10,834 nucleotides of DNA from Verrucomicrobiota bacterium (GTDB lineage: Bacteria; Verrucomicrobiota; Verrucomicrobiia; Limisphaerales; AV2): assembly GCA_003218935.1 (NCBI GenBank), contig QHPA01000046.1, positions 1 to 10,834 on the forward strand, in the 5' to 3' direction. Within the stretch, counting starts at the first letter, position 1. Each line of letters starts with the position of its first letter. Made by a program: the position numbers and the translations under genes. This document shows positions 4,593 to 10,834 of the stretch, in pieces. Below the pieces are notes generated by a model that had not been told where the DNA came from, did not search any database, and saw nothing but the letters and a program-made list of their open reading frames with translations.

Positions 4593-7010
4593 ATGATCGC
4601 CCGTGTCACATTGGAGATCGCGCTCCGAAAAGAATTCGATTACCTGATCCCGCCGGAGCTGAGGGCACAGGTCGAAGTGGGCACGCGCGTCAAAGTTCCC
4701 TTCGGGCCGCGCCAGGTGATGGGCTGCGTGACCGCGCTGGTCGAAGAATCGCCGCACACGAATTTACGGGTGATTTTGAAAGTGGTCGGCGCGCAGTCAC
4801 TCGTCACGCCGACCATTTTGAAACTCGCGCGCTGGATCGCCGATTATTACTGCTGCCCGGTTGAAACCGCGCTGAAAAGCGTCCTGCCCGAAGCCGTGCG
4901 CAAGGAGGAAGCGAGCTGGCGCGAGCGGTTGTTCGCGCGCGCTCTGCCGCTCGCCGGGGACCTGCCCAGGCTCACCAAGCGTCAACAGGAGGTGTGGAAC
5001 ATCATTGAGGAATGGCGGGAGATGCCATTGCAGGAGCTGCTCGACCTGGCCGACACCACTGCGGAAACAGTGCGGAAGCTCGAAGACAAGGGATTGGTCA
5101 GCATTGGTCCGCAAATTTCCGAACGCGATCCTTACGCCCGGGAGCACATCCTGCCGACGCAGTCATTGCCGCTGAACGCAGAACAGACCGCGGCGCTGCA
5201 AAAAATCATCGAATCCATCGATGCGCAGCCGGAGAAAGCGGGAAAGCGGGAAAGTGGGAAAGCGGGAGAACAGGTATGCGACGCGTCGTCCTCACCTGCC
5301 TGCTTGCCCACCGGCCCACCTGCCGTCTTCCTGCTCCACGGCGTCACGGGCAGCGGGAAGACGGAAATTTATTTGCAGGCGATTGCCCGCTCGCTGCAAC
5401 AGGGCAGAGGCGCCATCGTGCTCGTGCCGGAAATTTCGCTGACGCCCCAGACCGTCGAGCGGTTCAAGGCGCGCTTCTGTTCCGGGCCGTTGCAGACGCT
5501 CGTCGCGGTGTTGCACAGCCATTTGTCCGCGGGCGAACGCCACGATGAATGGCACAAGATTCGTCAGGGACGCGCGCGTATTGTCATCGGCGCGCGTTCG
5601 GCGATCTTCGCGCCGGTGGACCCGCTCGGCCTGATCGTCGTGGACGAGGAACACGAATACTCCTACAAACAGGAGGAAGCGCCGCGTTACCACGCGCGTG
5701 ATGTCGCGGTGGTGCGCGGCCAGATGGAAGGCGCGGCGGTCGTGCTCGGCTCAGCCACGCCTTCGCTGGAGAGCTTCCACAACGCGCAGAAGGGGAAATA
5801 CGCGCTGCTCCAACTGCCGCATCGCGCCGACGACAGGAAAATGCCGCTCGTGCGCGTCATTGACATGCGGCAGGAAGCGCGCAAGGAGAAGGGCACGCCC
5901 ATTTTTTCGCAGAAGCTCAAGGAGGAAATCACCCTGCGGCTGGAGCGCCGCGAACAGGTGATGTTGTTTCTGAATCGCCGCGGCTACGCGACGTCGTTGC
6001 AGTGCCCAAAGTGCGGCTTCGTGGCCGAGTGCGCCAATTGCAGCGTGGCGCTGACCTACCACCGGTCCAGGCAAAGGCTTCTCTGCCACATTTGCGCTTA
6101 CGAAGCGCCGGCGCCGACCCTTTGTCCTAACGGGAAATGCCGCAACCCGGCGATTCGTTACGCCGGACTCGGCACGGAAAAGGTCGAAGACACGCTGACG
6201 AAGTTGTTTCCGCGCGCGCGCGTGCGGCGCATGGATTCCGACGCGCTCAAACGCAAGGACGATTACCGGCGCATCCTGGGCGACTTTCGCACGGGCAAGA
6301 TTGACATCCTCGTCGGCACCCAGATGATCGCGAAGGGTCTCCATTTCCCAAACGTCACACTGGTTGGCATCATTTACGCCGACCTGAGCCTGCATCAGCC
6401 GGATTTTCGCGCCGGCGAACGGACGTTTCAACTGCTGACACAAGTCTCCGGTCGCGCGGGCCGCGGCGAGGTGGAAGGCGAAGTGGTCGTGCAGGCGTTC
6501 ACGCCGTTTCATCCGGCGATTCAATACGCACGCCGGCACGACTTCGCCGGGTTTTACGAACAGGAGATTGAATTTCGCGAACAACTCAAATACCCGCCCA
6601 TCTCGCGCGCTGCGCTGCTGACGTTGAAAGGCCGCAACGAGGAGAAAGTCCGGCTTTCGGCAGATCACGTCCGAAAGGAGATTGAGAAGCTGGCCGGGCG
6701 GGGAAGTCAGAAAGTGGGAAAGCGGGAAAGTGAGAGCGCTGAACCGGTCAAGTCCGGCGCCATGTCTGCTCACTTTCCTACTTTCCCACTTTCCCAACTG
6801 CCGGCTTTCCACGCGCTTCCCGATCTGATCATCGCCGGTCCCGCGCCCGCGCCGTTGCTGCGCGCGGAAACTTATTACCGCTATCAAATCATGCTGCGCA
6901 CGCGGCAGATGAGCAAACTCAGCCGGTCGCTGGCGAACCTGCGGGAGACTCTGACCTTGCCGGAGGATGTGTCGCTCACGGTGGACGTTGATCCGGTGAA
7001 TTTGGCGTGA
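4593..7010 (+). CDS. priA: Primosomal protein N' (PriA), replication restart helicase
   Basis: PriA recognises stalled or recombination-made forks, unwinds DNA 3' to 5', and starts reassembly of the replisome. Domain order is normal: a 3'-DNA-binding domain (about 1-105), a winged-helix part (about 120-185), helicase lobe 1 with Walker A GVTGSGKTE (about 250-258), DEEH (351-354) and LGSATPSLES, the zinc-binding insert (Cys 471/474, 480/483, 498/501, 511/516), lobe 2 with VGTQMIAKGLHFPNV and QVSGRAGRGEVEGEV, and the C-terminal domain. The product is 805 residues, longer than the roughly 730 of E. coli PriA. Two in-frame blocks of short-repeat DNA (about residues 213-240 and 702-738) account for much of the excess. 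The last Cys pair is CPNGKC instead of the usual C-x2-C. ATG 4593 gives the expected MIARVTLEIAL start, but without a Shine-Dalgarno site. Confidence 0.96.
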   Translation: MIARVTLEIALRKEFDYLIPPELRAQVEVGTRVKVPFGPRQVMGCVTALVEESPHTNLRVILKVVGAQSLVTPTILKLARWIADYYCCPVETALKSVLPEAVRKEEASWRERLFARALPLAGDLPRLTKRQQEVWNIIEEWREMPLQELLDLADTTAETVRKLEDKGLVSIGPQISERDPYAREHILPTQSLPLNAEQTAALQKIIESIDAQPEKAGKRESGKAGEQVCDASSSPACLPTGPPAVFLLHGVTGSGKTEIYLQAIARSLQQGRGAIVLVPEISLTPQTVERFKARFCSGPLQTLVAVLHSHLSAGERHDEWHKIRQGRARIVIGARSAIFAPVDPLGLIVVDEEHEYSYKQEEAPRYHARDVAVVRGQMEGAAVVLGSATPSLESFHNAQKGKYALLQLPHRADDRKMPLVRVIDMRQEARKEKGTPIFSQKLKEEITLRLERREQVMLFLNRRGYATSLQCPKCGFVAECANCSVALTYHRSRQRLLCHICAYEAPAPTLCPNGKCRNPAIRYAGLGTEKVEDTLTKLFPRARVRRMDSDALKRKDDYRRILGDFRTGKIDILVGTQMIAKGLHFPNVTLVGIIYADLSLHQPDFRAGERTFQLLTQVSGRAGRGEVEGEVVVQAFTPFHPAIQYARRHDFAGFYEQEIEFREQLKYPPISRAALLTLKGRNEEKVRLSADHVRKEIEKLAGRGSQKVGKRESESAEPVKSGAMSAHFPTFPLSQLPAFHALPDLIIAGPAPAPLLRAETYYRYQIMLRTRQMSKLSRSLANLRETLTLPEDVSLTVDVDPVNLA
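5234..5324. repeat. Octamer tandem repeat and C-rich block inside priA
   Basis: Four head-to-tail copies of GAAAGYGG (5234-5265, the third with T) are followed by a C-rich stretch at 5294-5324 with repeated CCTGCC and CCCACC. The reading frame stays open and encodes a Gly/Lys/Ser/Pro-rich linker just before the Walker A motif (about residues 213-240), where PriA proteins need no such sequence. The DNA looks inserted, since it has a simple-repeat pattern unlike the flanking codons. The same octamer recurs at 6710. Confidence 0.8.
6710..6793. repeat. 25-base inverted repeat made of GAAAGYGG-type units inside priA
   Basis: Bases 6710-6734 (GAAAGTGG, GAAAGCGG, GAAAGTGA, G) match the reverse complement of 6769-6793 at 23 of 25 positions, around a 34-base centre. 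The block stays in frame and encodes a Ser/Lys/Glu-rich then Pro/Phe/His-rich stretch (about residues 702-738) in the C-terminal domain. The DNA or mRNA could form a long hairpin. It uses the same octamer as 5234-5265, suggesting one dispersed repeat family entered the gene twice. Confidence 0.85.
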
Positions 7011-7084
7011 GATCTCGTCGGAAGGGAAATGACTTTGCTTGGCCGCCGGCTTCGTGGTAACCCAACTGGCACTTCCATCCAGCT

Positions 7085-9745
7085 ATGAATAAAATTATTC
7101 GCCTGGTCATCGTTGTTGACGCTGTTTGTTGGTTTGCGTTCCTCACCCGCGCCGAGACGGAAGGGACCGCCATCGAGTGCCTCAAGGCCGCCACCTTTCT
7201 GGCGCCGATCGACTCGTCCGCGCACCGGAAATACGCGCCCGACCGCGAGGTTGACGCTCTGCACCTGGCGCTGGATGTCACGCCGGACTTCAAACTGCGC
7301 ACCGTCGAGGGCAAGGCGATCATTCGATTCAAACCCATCGCCAGACCGGTCGAGGAATTGAAACTCGATGCCGTGGACCTGGAGGTCCATTCCGTCACCG
7401 CCACGGAAAAAATCCAAACCTATCAAGTGACCGATGAAAAAGTGATCGTCACTTTCGCCGAGCCGATTCCACCGGACAAGGAAGCGGAGGTGACCATCGC
7501 CTACCACGCGGAGCCGAAACAGGGGCTTTACTTTCGCACTCCGGAGATGGGCTACCAGGAAGGCGACACGCACCTGTTCACTCAAGGTGAAGAGATCGAG
7601 GCGCGGCACTGGTATCCGTGCTTTGATTCGCCGAACGAAAAGTTCACTTCGGAAATCACCTGCCGCGTGTCCGAAGGAATGACGGTGCTGTCGAACGGAA
7701 GGCTGGTTTCAGAGGAGAAGGACCCTGTGACGGGGCTGGTGTCGGTTCACAGGTCGCAGGACAAACCCCATGCCAACTACCTGATCACGCTCGTGGCCGG
7801 CTTTTTCAAAAAAATCGAGGACAAACACAACAACATCCCGCTGGCATTTTACACGCCCCCTTCGGAAATCAACGAAGCGGCCAGCTCGTTCCGCGACACG
7901 AAAGACATCATGGCGTTTTTCGAGCAGGAAATCGGCGTGCCGTATCCCTGGCCGAAGTATGATCAGGTTTGCGTGAATGATTTTGTGGCCGGCGGCATGG
8001 AGAACACCAGTTGCACGACGCTGACCGACAACACGCTTTTTACCGACGCAACGGAGAACATTCGCGACAGCGAAGGCCTGGTTTCGCACGAGATGGCGCA
8101 CCAATGGTTCGGCGACCTCGTCACGTGCAAGGATTGGAGCGACATCTGGCTCAACGAAGGTTTCGCCACGTACTACGAGTCGCTCTATCACGGCCACAAA
8201 AACGGGCGCGACGCGATGCTGTACGAACTTTATCAGCGCGCCCGGCAGATCACGGGCATGACGAATGACACCAACGCGATTGTCCGCCGGACTTACGATT
8301 CGCCCGGTGAAATGTTCGGTTACCTCGCCTATCCGAAGGGCGGCTGGGTGCTGCACATGCTCCGCTCGCAACTGGGCGAGGAACTTTACCGGCGTTGCAT
8401 CAGGACGTACCTGGAGCGACACCGATACGGCAATGTGGTGACCGAGGATTTGCGCGCCGTCATCGAGGAGCTTTCGGGACGCTCTCATGACCAGTTCTTC
8501 GACCAGTGGGTCTATCACGCGCACCACCCGGAACTGGAGGTGAACTACAATTGGGAGGAAAAGACCCGGCTCGCGAAGGTCTCCATCCGACAAGCGCAGA
8601 AACTCGGCGACAACGTTTCGCTGTTCAACTTTCCGCTCACGGTTCGTTTCAAAGGCAAATTCGGCACGACCGACCGCCCGGTTCAGGTGAAGGAAAAAGA
8701 AGAGGATTTTTATTTCCCGCTTGAATCCGCGCCGGAAACAGTCCGTCTCGATCCCGATTACACGTTGCTGGCCAGGATCACGTTCAACCCGCCGAATGCC
8801 ATGCTTCACGCCCAACTGTCTGACGCGAACGACGCGGTCGGGCGATTGTTGGCCGTCGAACAACTGAGCGCGAAGAAGGACAAGGAAACAGTCGCTCGAC
8901 TCAAAGAGCGGCTGAACCAGGACCCGTTTTACGGCGTGCGCGTCGAAGCCTCGCGGGCGCTGCGCTCGATTCACACCGACGAAGCGCTGGAGGCGCTCCT
9001 GGCTTCGACCCGGCAATCGGACGCGCGCGTCCGCCGGCAGGTCGTGGACGACGTCGGCGGCTTTTATCGCGACACGGCTTACGCCGCGGCGCGCCAGACC
9101 CTGGAAGGGGAGAAAAACCCGGACATCCTGAGCGAAGCCATCCGGGGCATCGGCGGTTACGAGAAGCCGGAAGTGCATGAGGCGCTGCTCCAGTTCCTGA
9201 ACTCGGAATCCTATCGCAACGAACTGGTCGACGCGGCCATCGGCGCGATGCGATTGCAGGATGATCCGGCTTACCTGGCGCCGCTGCTGGATGTGCTGTC
9301 GAAGCGGGAAGCCGGGTTCACCAGTCGCGGCTTCGCGCAAGCACTCCGCACGCTGGCTTATCTGGCGCGCAACGAGGAAAAGAAGGACGACGTCCGCGAA
9401 TTCCTGATGGGTTATTTGAACCATAAGAAACGGAACATTCATTTGGCCGCGATCAACGCGCTCGGCGCTCTCGGCGATCCCAAAGCCATCGCGGTGCTTG
9501 AAAAATTTGTCACCGCCGCAAAGGAAAGCCCGGAACGAACTGCCGCCGAGCGCGCGGTGGCTGATCTGCGCGCCGGGCGAAAGCCAGTGGATGATTTCAA
9601 AAACCTGCGCGACGAGGTGCTGGACTTGCAGAAGCAGAACCGCGAACTCCGCAAAGAGCTGGATGATTTGAAAAAGCAGGCCGAAATCGCGGAACGCAAA
9701 CCGGCCGAGGGCAAGTCAAAGAAAAAACCGGCGAACAAAAAGTGA
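7085..9745 (+). CDS. Secreted M1 family metallopeptidase with HEAT repeats and a coiled-coil tail
   Basis: A zinc aminopeptidase of the M1 (gluzincin) family with 886 residues. An N-terminal hydrophobic segment (MNKIIRLVIVV...CWFAFLTRA) is a likely signal peptide, cut near TRA/ET, so it probably acts outside the cytoplasm. The M1 beta-saddle domain comes first (about 55-240), then the catalytic domain: GGMEN (303-307, matching the G-x-MEN substrate-binding motif), HEMAH (335-339), and the third zinc ligand E358 in NEGFATYYE exactly 18 residues later. Tyr416 in AYPKGG fits the transition-state Tyr. All catalytic residues are intact. From about 580 to 830 there is a run of HEAT-like helical pairs, and the end (about 835-886) is a charged coiled coil finishing with many lysines. 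Peptide substrates are unknown. ATG 7085 follows priA by 74 bases, with no clear Shine-Dalgarno or terminator between them. Confidence 0.93.
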   Translation: MNKIIRLVIVVDAVCWFAFLTRAETEGTAIECLKAATFLAPIDSSAHRKYAPDREVDALHLALDVTPDFKLRTVEGKAIIRFKPIARPVEELKLDAVDLEVHSVTATEKIQTYQVTDEKVIVTFAEPIPPDKEAEVTIAYHAEPKQGLYFRTPEMGYQEGDTHLFTQGEEIEARHWYPCFDSPNEKFTSEITCRVSEGMTVLSNGRLVSEEKDPVTGLVSVHRSQDKPHANYLITLVAGFFKKIEDKHNNIPLAFYTPPSEINEAASSFRDTKDIMAFFEQEIGVPYPWPKYDQVCVNDFVAGGMENTSCTTLTDNTLFTDATENIRDSEGLVSHEMAHQWFGDLVTCKDWSDIWLNEGFATYYESLYHGHKNGRDAMLYELYQRARQITGMTNDTNAIVRRTYDSPGEMFGYLAYPKGGWVLHMLRSQLGEELYRRCIRTYLERHRYGNVVTEDLRAVIEELSGRSHDQFFDQWVYHAHHPELEVNYNWEEKTRLAKVSIRQAQKLGDNVSLFNFPLTVRFKGKFGTTDRPVQVKEKEEDFYFPLESAPETVRLDPDYTLLARITFNPPNAMLHAQLSDANDAVGRLLAVEQLSAKKDKETVARLKERLNQDPFYGVRVEASRALRSIHTDEALEALLASTRQSDARVRRQVVDDVGGFYRDTAYAAARQTLEGEKNPDILSEAIRGIGGYEKPEVHEALLQFLNSESYRNELVDAAIGAMRLQDDPAYLAPLLDVLSKREAGFTSRGFAQALRTLAYLARNEEKKDDVREFLMGYLNHKKRNIHLAAINALGALGDPKAIAVLEKFVTAAKESPERTAAERAVADLRAGRKPVDDFKNLRDEVLDLQKQNRELRKELDDLKKQAEIAERKPAEGKSKKKPANKK

Positions 9746-9763
9746 CCAGAATCCGGTGGGGCG

Positions 9764-9805
9764 AGCGTCCTCGCGAGCCGTGACCCGCGCGTAGCACAGC
9801 GTGCT
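9764..9805. repeat. Small palindromes downstream of the M1 peptidase gene
   Basis: The stretch holds the 8-base palindrome CTCGCGAG and, at 9793-9805, a 5-pair hairpin AGCAC-AGC-GTGCT. It starts about 20 bases after the M1 stop. It has the look of a GC-rich dispersed intergenic repeat and might end transcription, but there is no T-tract. Confidence 0.35.
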
Positions 9806-9810
9806 TCCAC

Positions 9811-9970
9811 GAAATCCGAAATCCGAATGACGAAATCCGAAGCCCGAATGACGAAATCCGAAAGAATGACGAATGACCAAATCCGAAATGGCTCCCTGAC
9901 CGACCGGTTTTGTTTTTGTCCTTCGGACTTTGGAATTCGTTCGTCATTCGACATTCGTCATTCGTCATTC
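9811..9970. repeat. Direct and inverted short-repeat block next to the truncated ribokinase gene
   Basis: The left part (9811-9889) repeats CGAAATCCGAA and GAATGACGAA-type units several times. The right part (about 9919-9970) carries inverted copies: GAATGACGAATGAC at 9864-9877 is the exact reverse complement of 9957-9970, and 9871-9887 is an imperfect inverted match of 9921-9937. The block fills nearly all of the space between the M1 gene and the ribokinase remnant and shows no gene of its own. The first codons of the open frame entering the ribokinase lie inside the repeat. Confidence 0.85.
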
Positions 9971-9974
9971 CAAC

Positions 9975-10667
9975 ACGCGCTACGTTCTGCGGAGTAAGAC
10001 TAGCGCGAGCGGCGTGGCGCTCATTCTGGTGGATGCGCGCGGCGAAAATCTCATTGCTGTCGCGCGCGGATCGAATGACGAACTGCTGCCCAGGCATGTC
10101 GACGCGGCCCTGCCCGCAATTCGCGCCGCGCGCTGCGTCGTCGTGCAACTCGAAATTCCCCTCACCACCGTTCGCCGCGCAGTCGAACTGGCGGTCCGGC
10201 ACGGCGTCCCCGTGCTGCTCAATCCCGCTCCGGCCCAGCCTGTGCCCGTGAGCTTGCTTCGACAGGTGACGTTTCTGACGCCGAACGAGAGTGAACTGGC
10301 CGCGTTGGCCGGCTTGCCAACGAAGCGAGAATCAGAAGTCGAGGCCGCGGCGCGCCGTCTGCACGCGCTCGGCGTGAAGCAGGTCCTGGCGACCTGTGGC
10401 GCGCTCGGCGTTTGCTGGAGCAGTGCAGCCGGCACGCGCTGGTTCCCGGCACGGAAAGTCAAAGCCGTTGACACCGTCGGCGCCGGCGACTGTTTTTCCG
10501 GAACATTTGCCGCGACGGTCGCCGACGGCAAATCCATCGAACAGGCGACTCGCTTCGCCATTGCCGCCGCCGCCATCTGCGTCACCCGCCCCGGCGCGCA
10601 ATCGTCAATGCCAACTCGCCGCGAAATCTTGAAATTTAGCCGTCGAATGAACGGGCTGACCGGTTGA
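9975..10667 (+). pseudogene. rbsK: Ribokinase (PfkB family), N-terminally truncated
   Basis: Ribokinase phosphorylates D-ribose to ribose 5-phosphate. The remaining 230 residues match the C-terminal two thirds of the family well: SGVALILVDARGENLIAVA, QLEIPLTTV, LNPAPA, TPNESEL, and the PfkB signature DTVGAGDCFSG with the catalytic Asp (codon at 10488). Missing is the N-terminal part of roughly 90 residues with the sugar-binding GGKGAN segment, without which the enzyme should not bind ribose. Recognisable homology starts at about 9978 (RYVLRSKTSASG), right after the repeat block. A frame can be opened at ATG 9930, but its first 15 codons are repeat sequence. There is no stop or frameshift in the remaining part, so the loss may be recent, or a shortened protein may still be made. 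The missing 5' part is not elsewhere in the window. Confidence 0.8.
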
Positions 10668-10742
10668 CGTTCCAGGGAAAATCCTGCGCCCCTCGACGCG
10701 GCCATCAGCAACTATGGGCGTGACGCAGGCGGAGATGATTGG

Positions 10743-10832
10743 TCAAATCCCATGGCTCAGAAGCATGATGAAGACCGGCACAACCAGGGCGCCCGACACC
10801 GCGGCGGATTCGGCACCGAGGGTATTGGAGGA
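10743..10832 (-). CDS. Possible C-terminus of a membrane protein (partial)
   Basis: The minus strand carries an open frame from the right edge to a TGA at 10745-10743. It encodes 29 residues ending in SGALVVPVFIMLLSHGI, a believable last transmembrane helix, with GC-rich third positions like the neighbouring genes. It would converge with the ribokinase remnant. The opposite strand is also open here (ATG 10714 to the edge) but gives a less protein-like sequence. The fragment is too short to assign a family. Confidence 0.3.
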   Translation of the reverse strand, partial: SSNTLGAESAAVSGALVVPVFIMLLSHGI

Positions 10833-10834
10833 TT

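Noticed and set aside
5751..6887. 378-codon minus-strand open frame opposite priA
   Set aside because: Antisense shadow of the priA helicase and zinc domains. It is Arg/Gln-rich with no recognisable motif.
7709..9442. 577-codon minus-strand open frame opposite the M1 peptidase gene
   Set aside because: It is a shadow of a GC-rich gene. The plus strand has a complete M1 peptidase with all catalytic motifs, and the antisense translation shows no recognisable domain.
9811..9970. Inverted repeats considered as insertion-sequence ends
   Set aside because: There is no transposase between them, the inner distance is only 79 bases, and no target-site duplication could be identified.
10683..10729. 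CCTGCG/CGCAGG inverted pair after the ribokinase remnant, considered as a terminator
   Set aside because: The arms are 35 bases apart and there is no T-tract, so it is probably chance in GC-rich DNA.

Overview
The window looks like chromosomal DNA from a GC-rich member of the Verrucomicrobiota, probably of the Pedosphaera/Limisphaera kind. This is an inference from several things together: a PEP-CTERM-type exported protein, HEAT-repeat proteins, a secreted M1 peptidase fused to HEAT repeats, few clear Shine-Dalgarno sites, and several families of short repeats scattered between and inside genes. No single marker proves the lineage. I see no rRNA, tRNA, CRISPR array, prophage or insertion-sequence transposase.

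Layout. Positions 1-1077 are on the minus strand: the N-terminal part of a beta-CASP-like metallo-beta-lactamase-fold hydrolase that runs off the left edge, and upstream of it a small exported PEP-CTERM-like protein. Positions 1078-1657 hold no intact gene. This stretch contains an AT-rich island with two perfect tandem DnaA-box-like nonamers, the frameshifted tail of a HEAT-repeat gene, and a small hairpin. Positions 1658-3870 are a plus-strand block: ruvC, a 282-base spacer with strong inverted repeats, ruvA, and a DUF374-type acyltransferase gene whose start overlaps the ruvA stop by 4 bases. ruvB is not in the window. A minus-strand membrane-anchored lytic transglycosylase (3905-4468) converges on the acyltransferase gene and diverges from priA.

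The right half is priA (4593-7010), which carries two in-frame insertions of short-repeat DNA, then a large secreted M1 metallopeptidase with HEAT repeats and a coiled-coil, lysine-rich tail (7085-9745). A 229-base repeat-filled spacer follows. Next is a ribokinase gene that has lost its first third or so, with the break at the edge of the repeat block (9975-10667). The last bases may hold the C-terminus of a minus-strand membrane protein.

How it fits together: ruvC and ruvA supply Holliday-junction processing and priA supplies replication restart, so the core is DNA recombination and repair housekeeping. The acyltransferase, transglycosylase, M1 peptidase and PEP-CTERM protein serve the envelope or the exterior. 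I found no convincing new multi-gene system. The most interesting signals are the repeats: 7-mer and 8-mer purine-rich units (GAACYTT, GAAAGYGG, GAAATCC-type) recur at four places, twice inside priA and once at the point where the ribokinase gene is cut. The DnaA-box pair is also worth checking.
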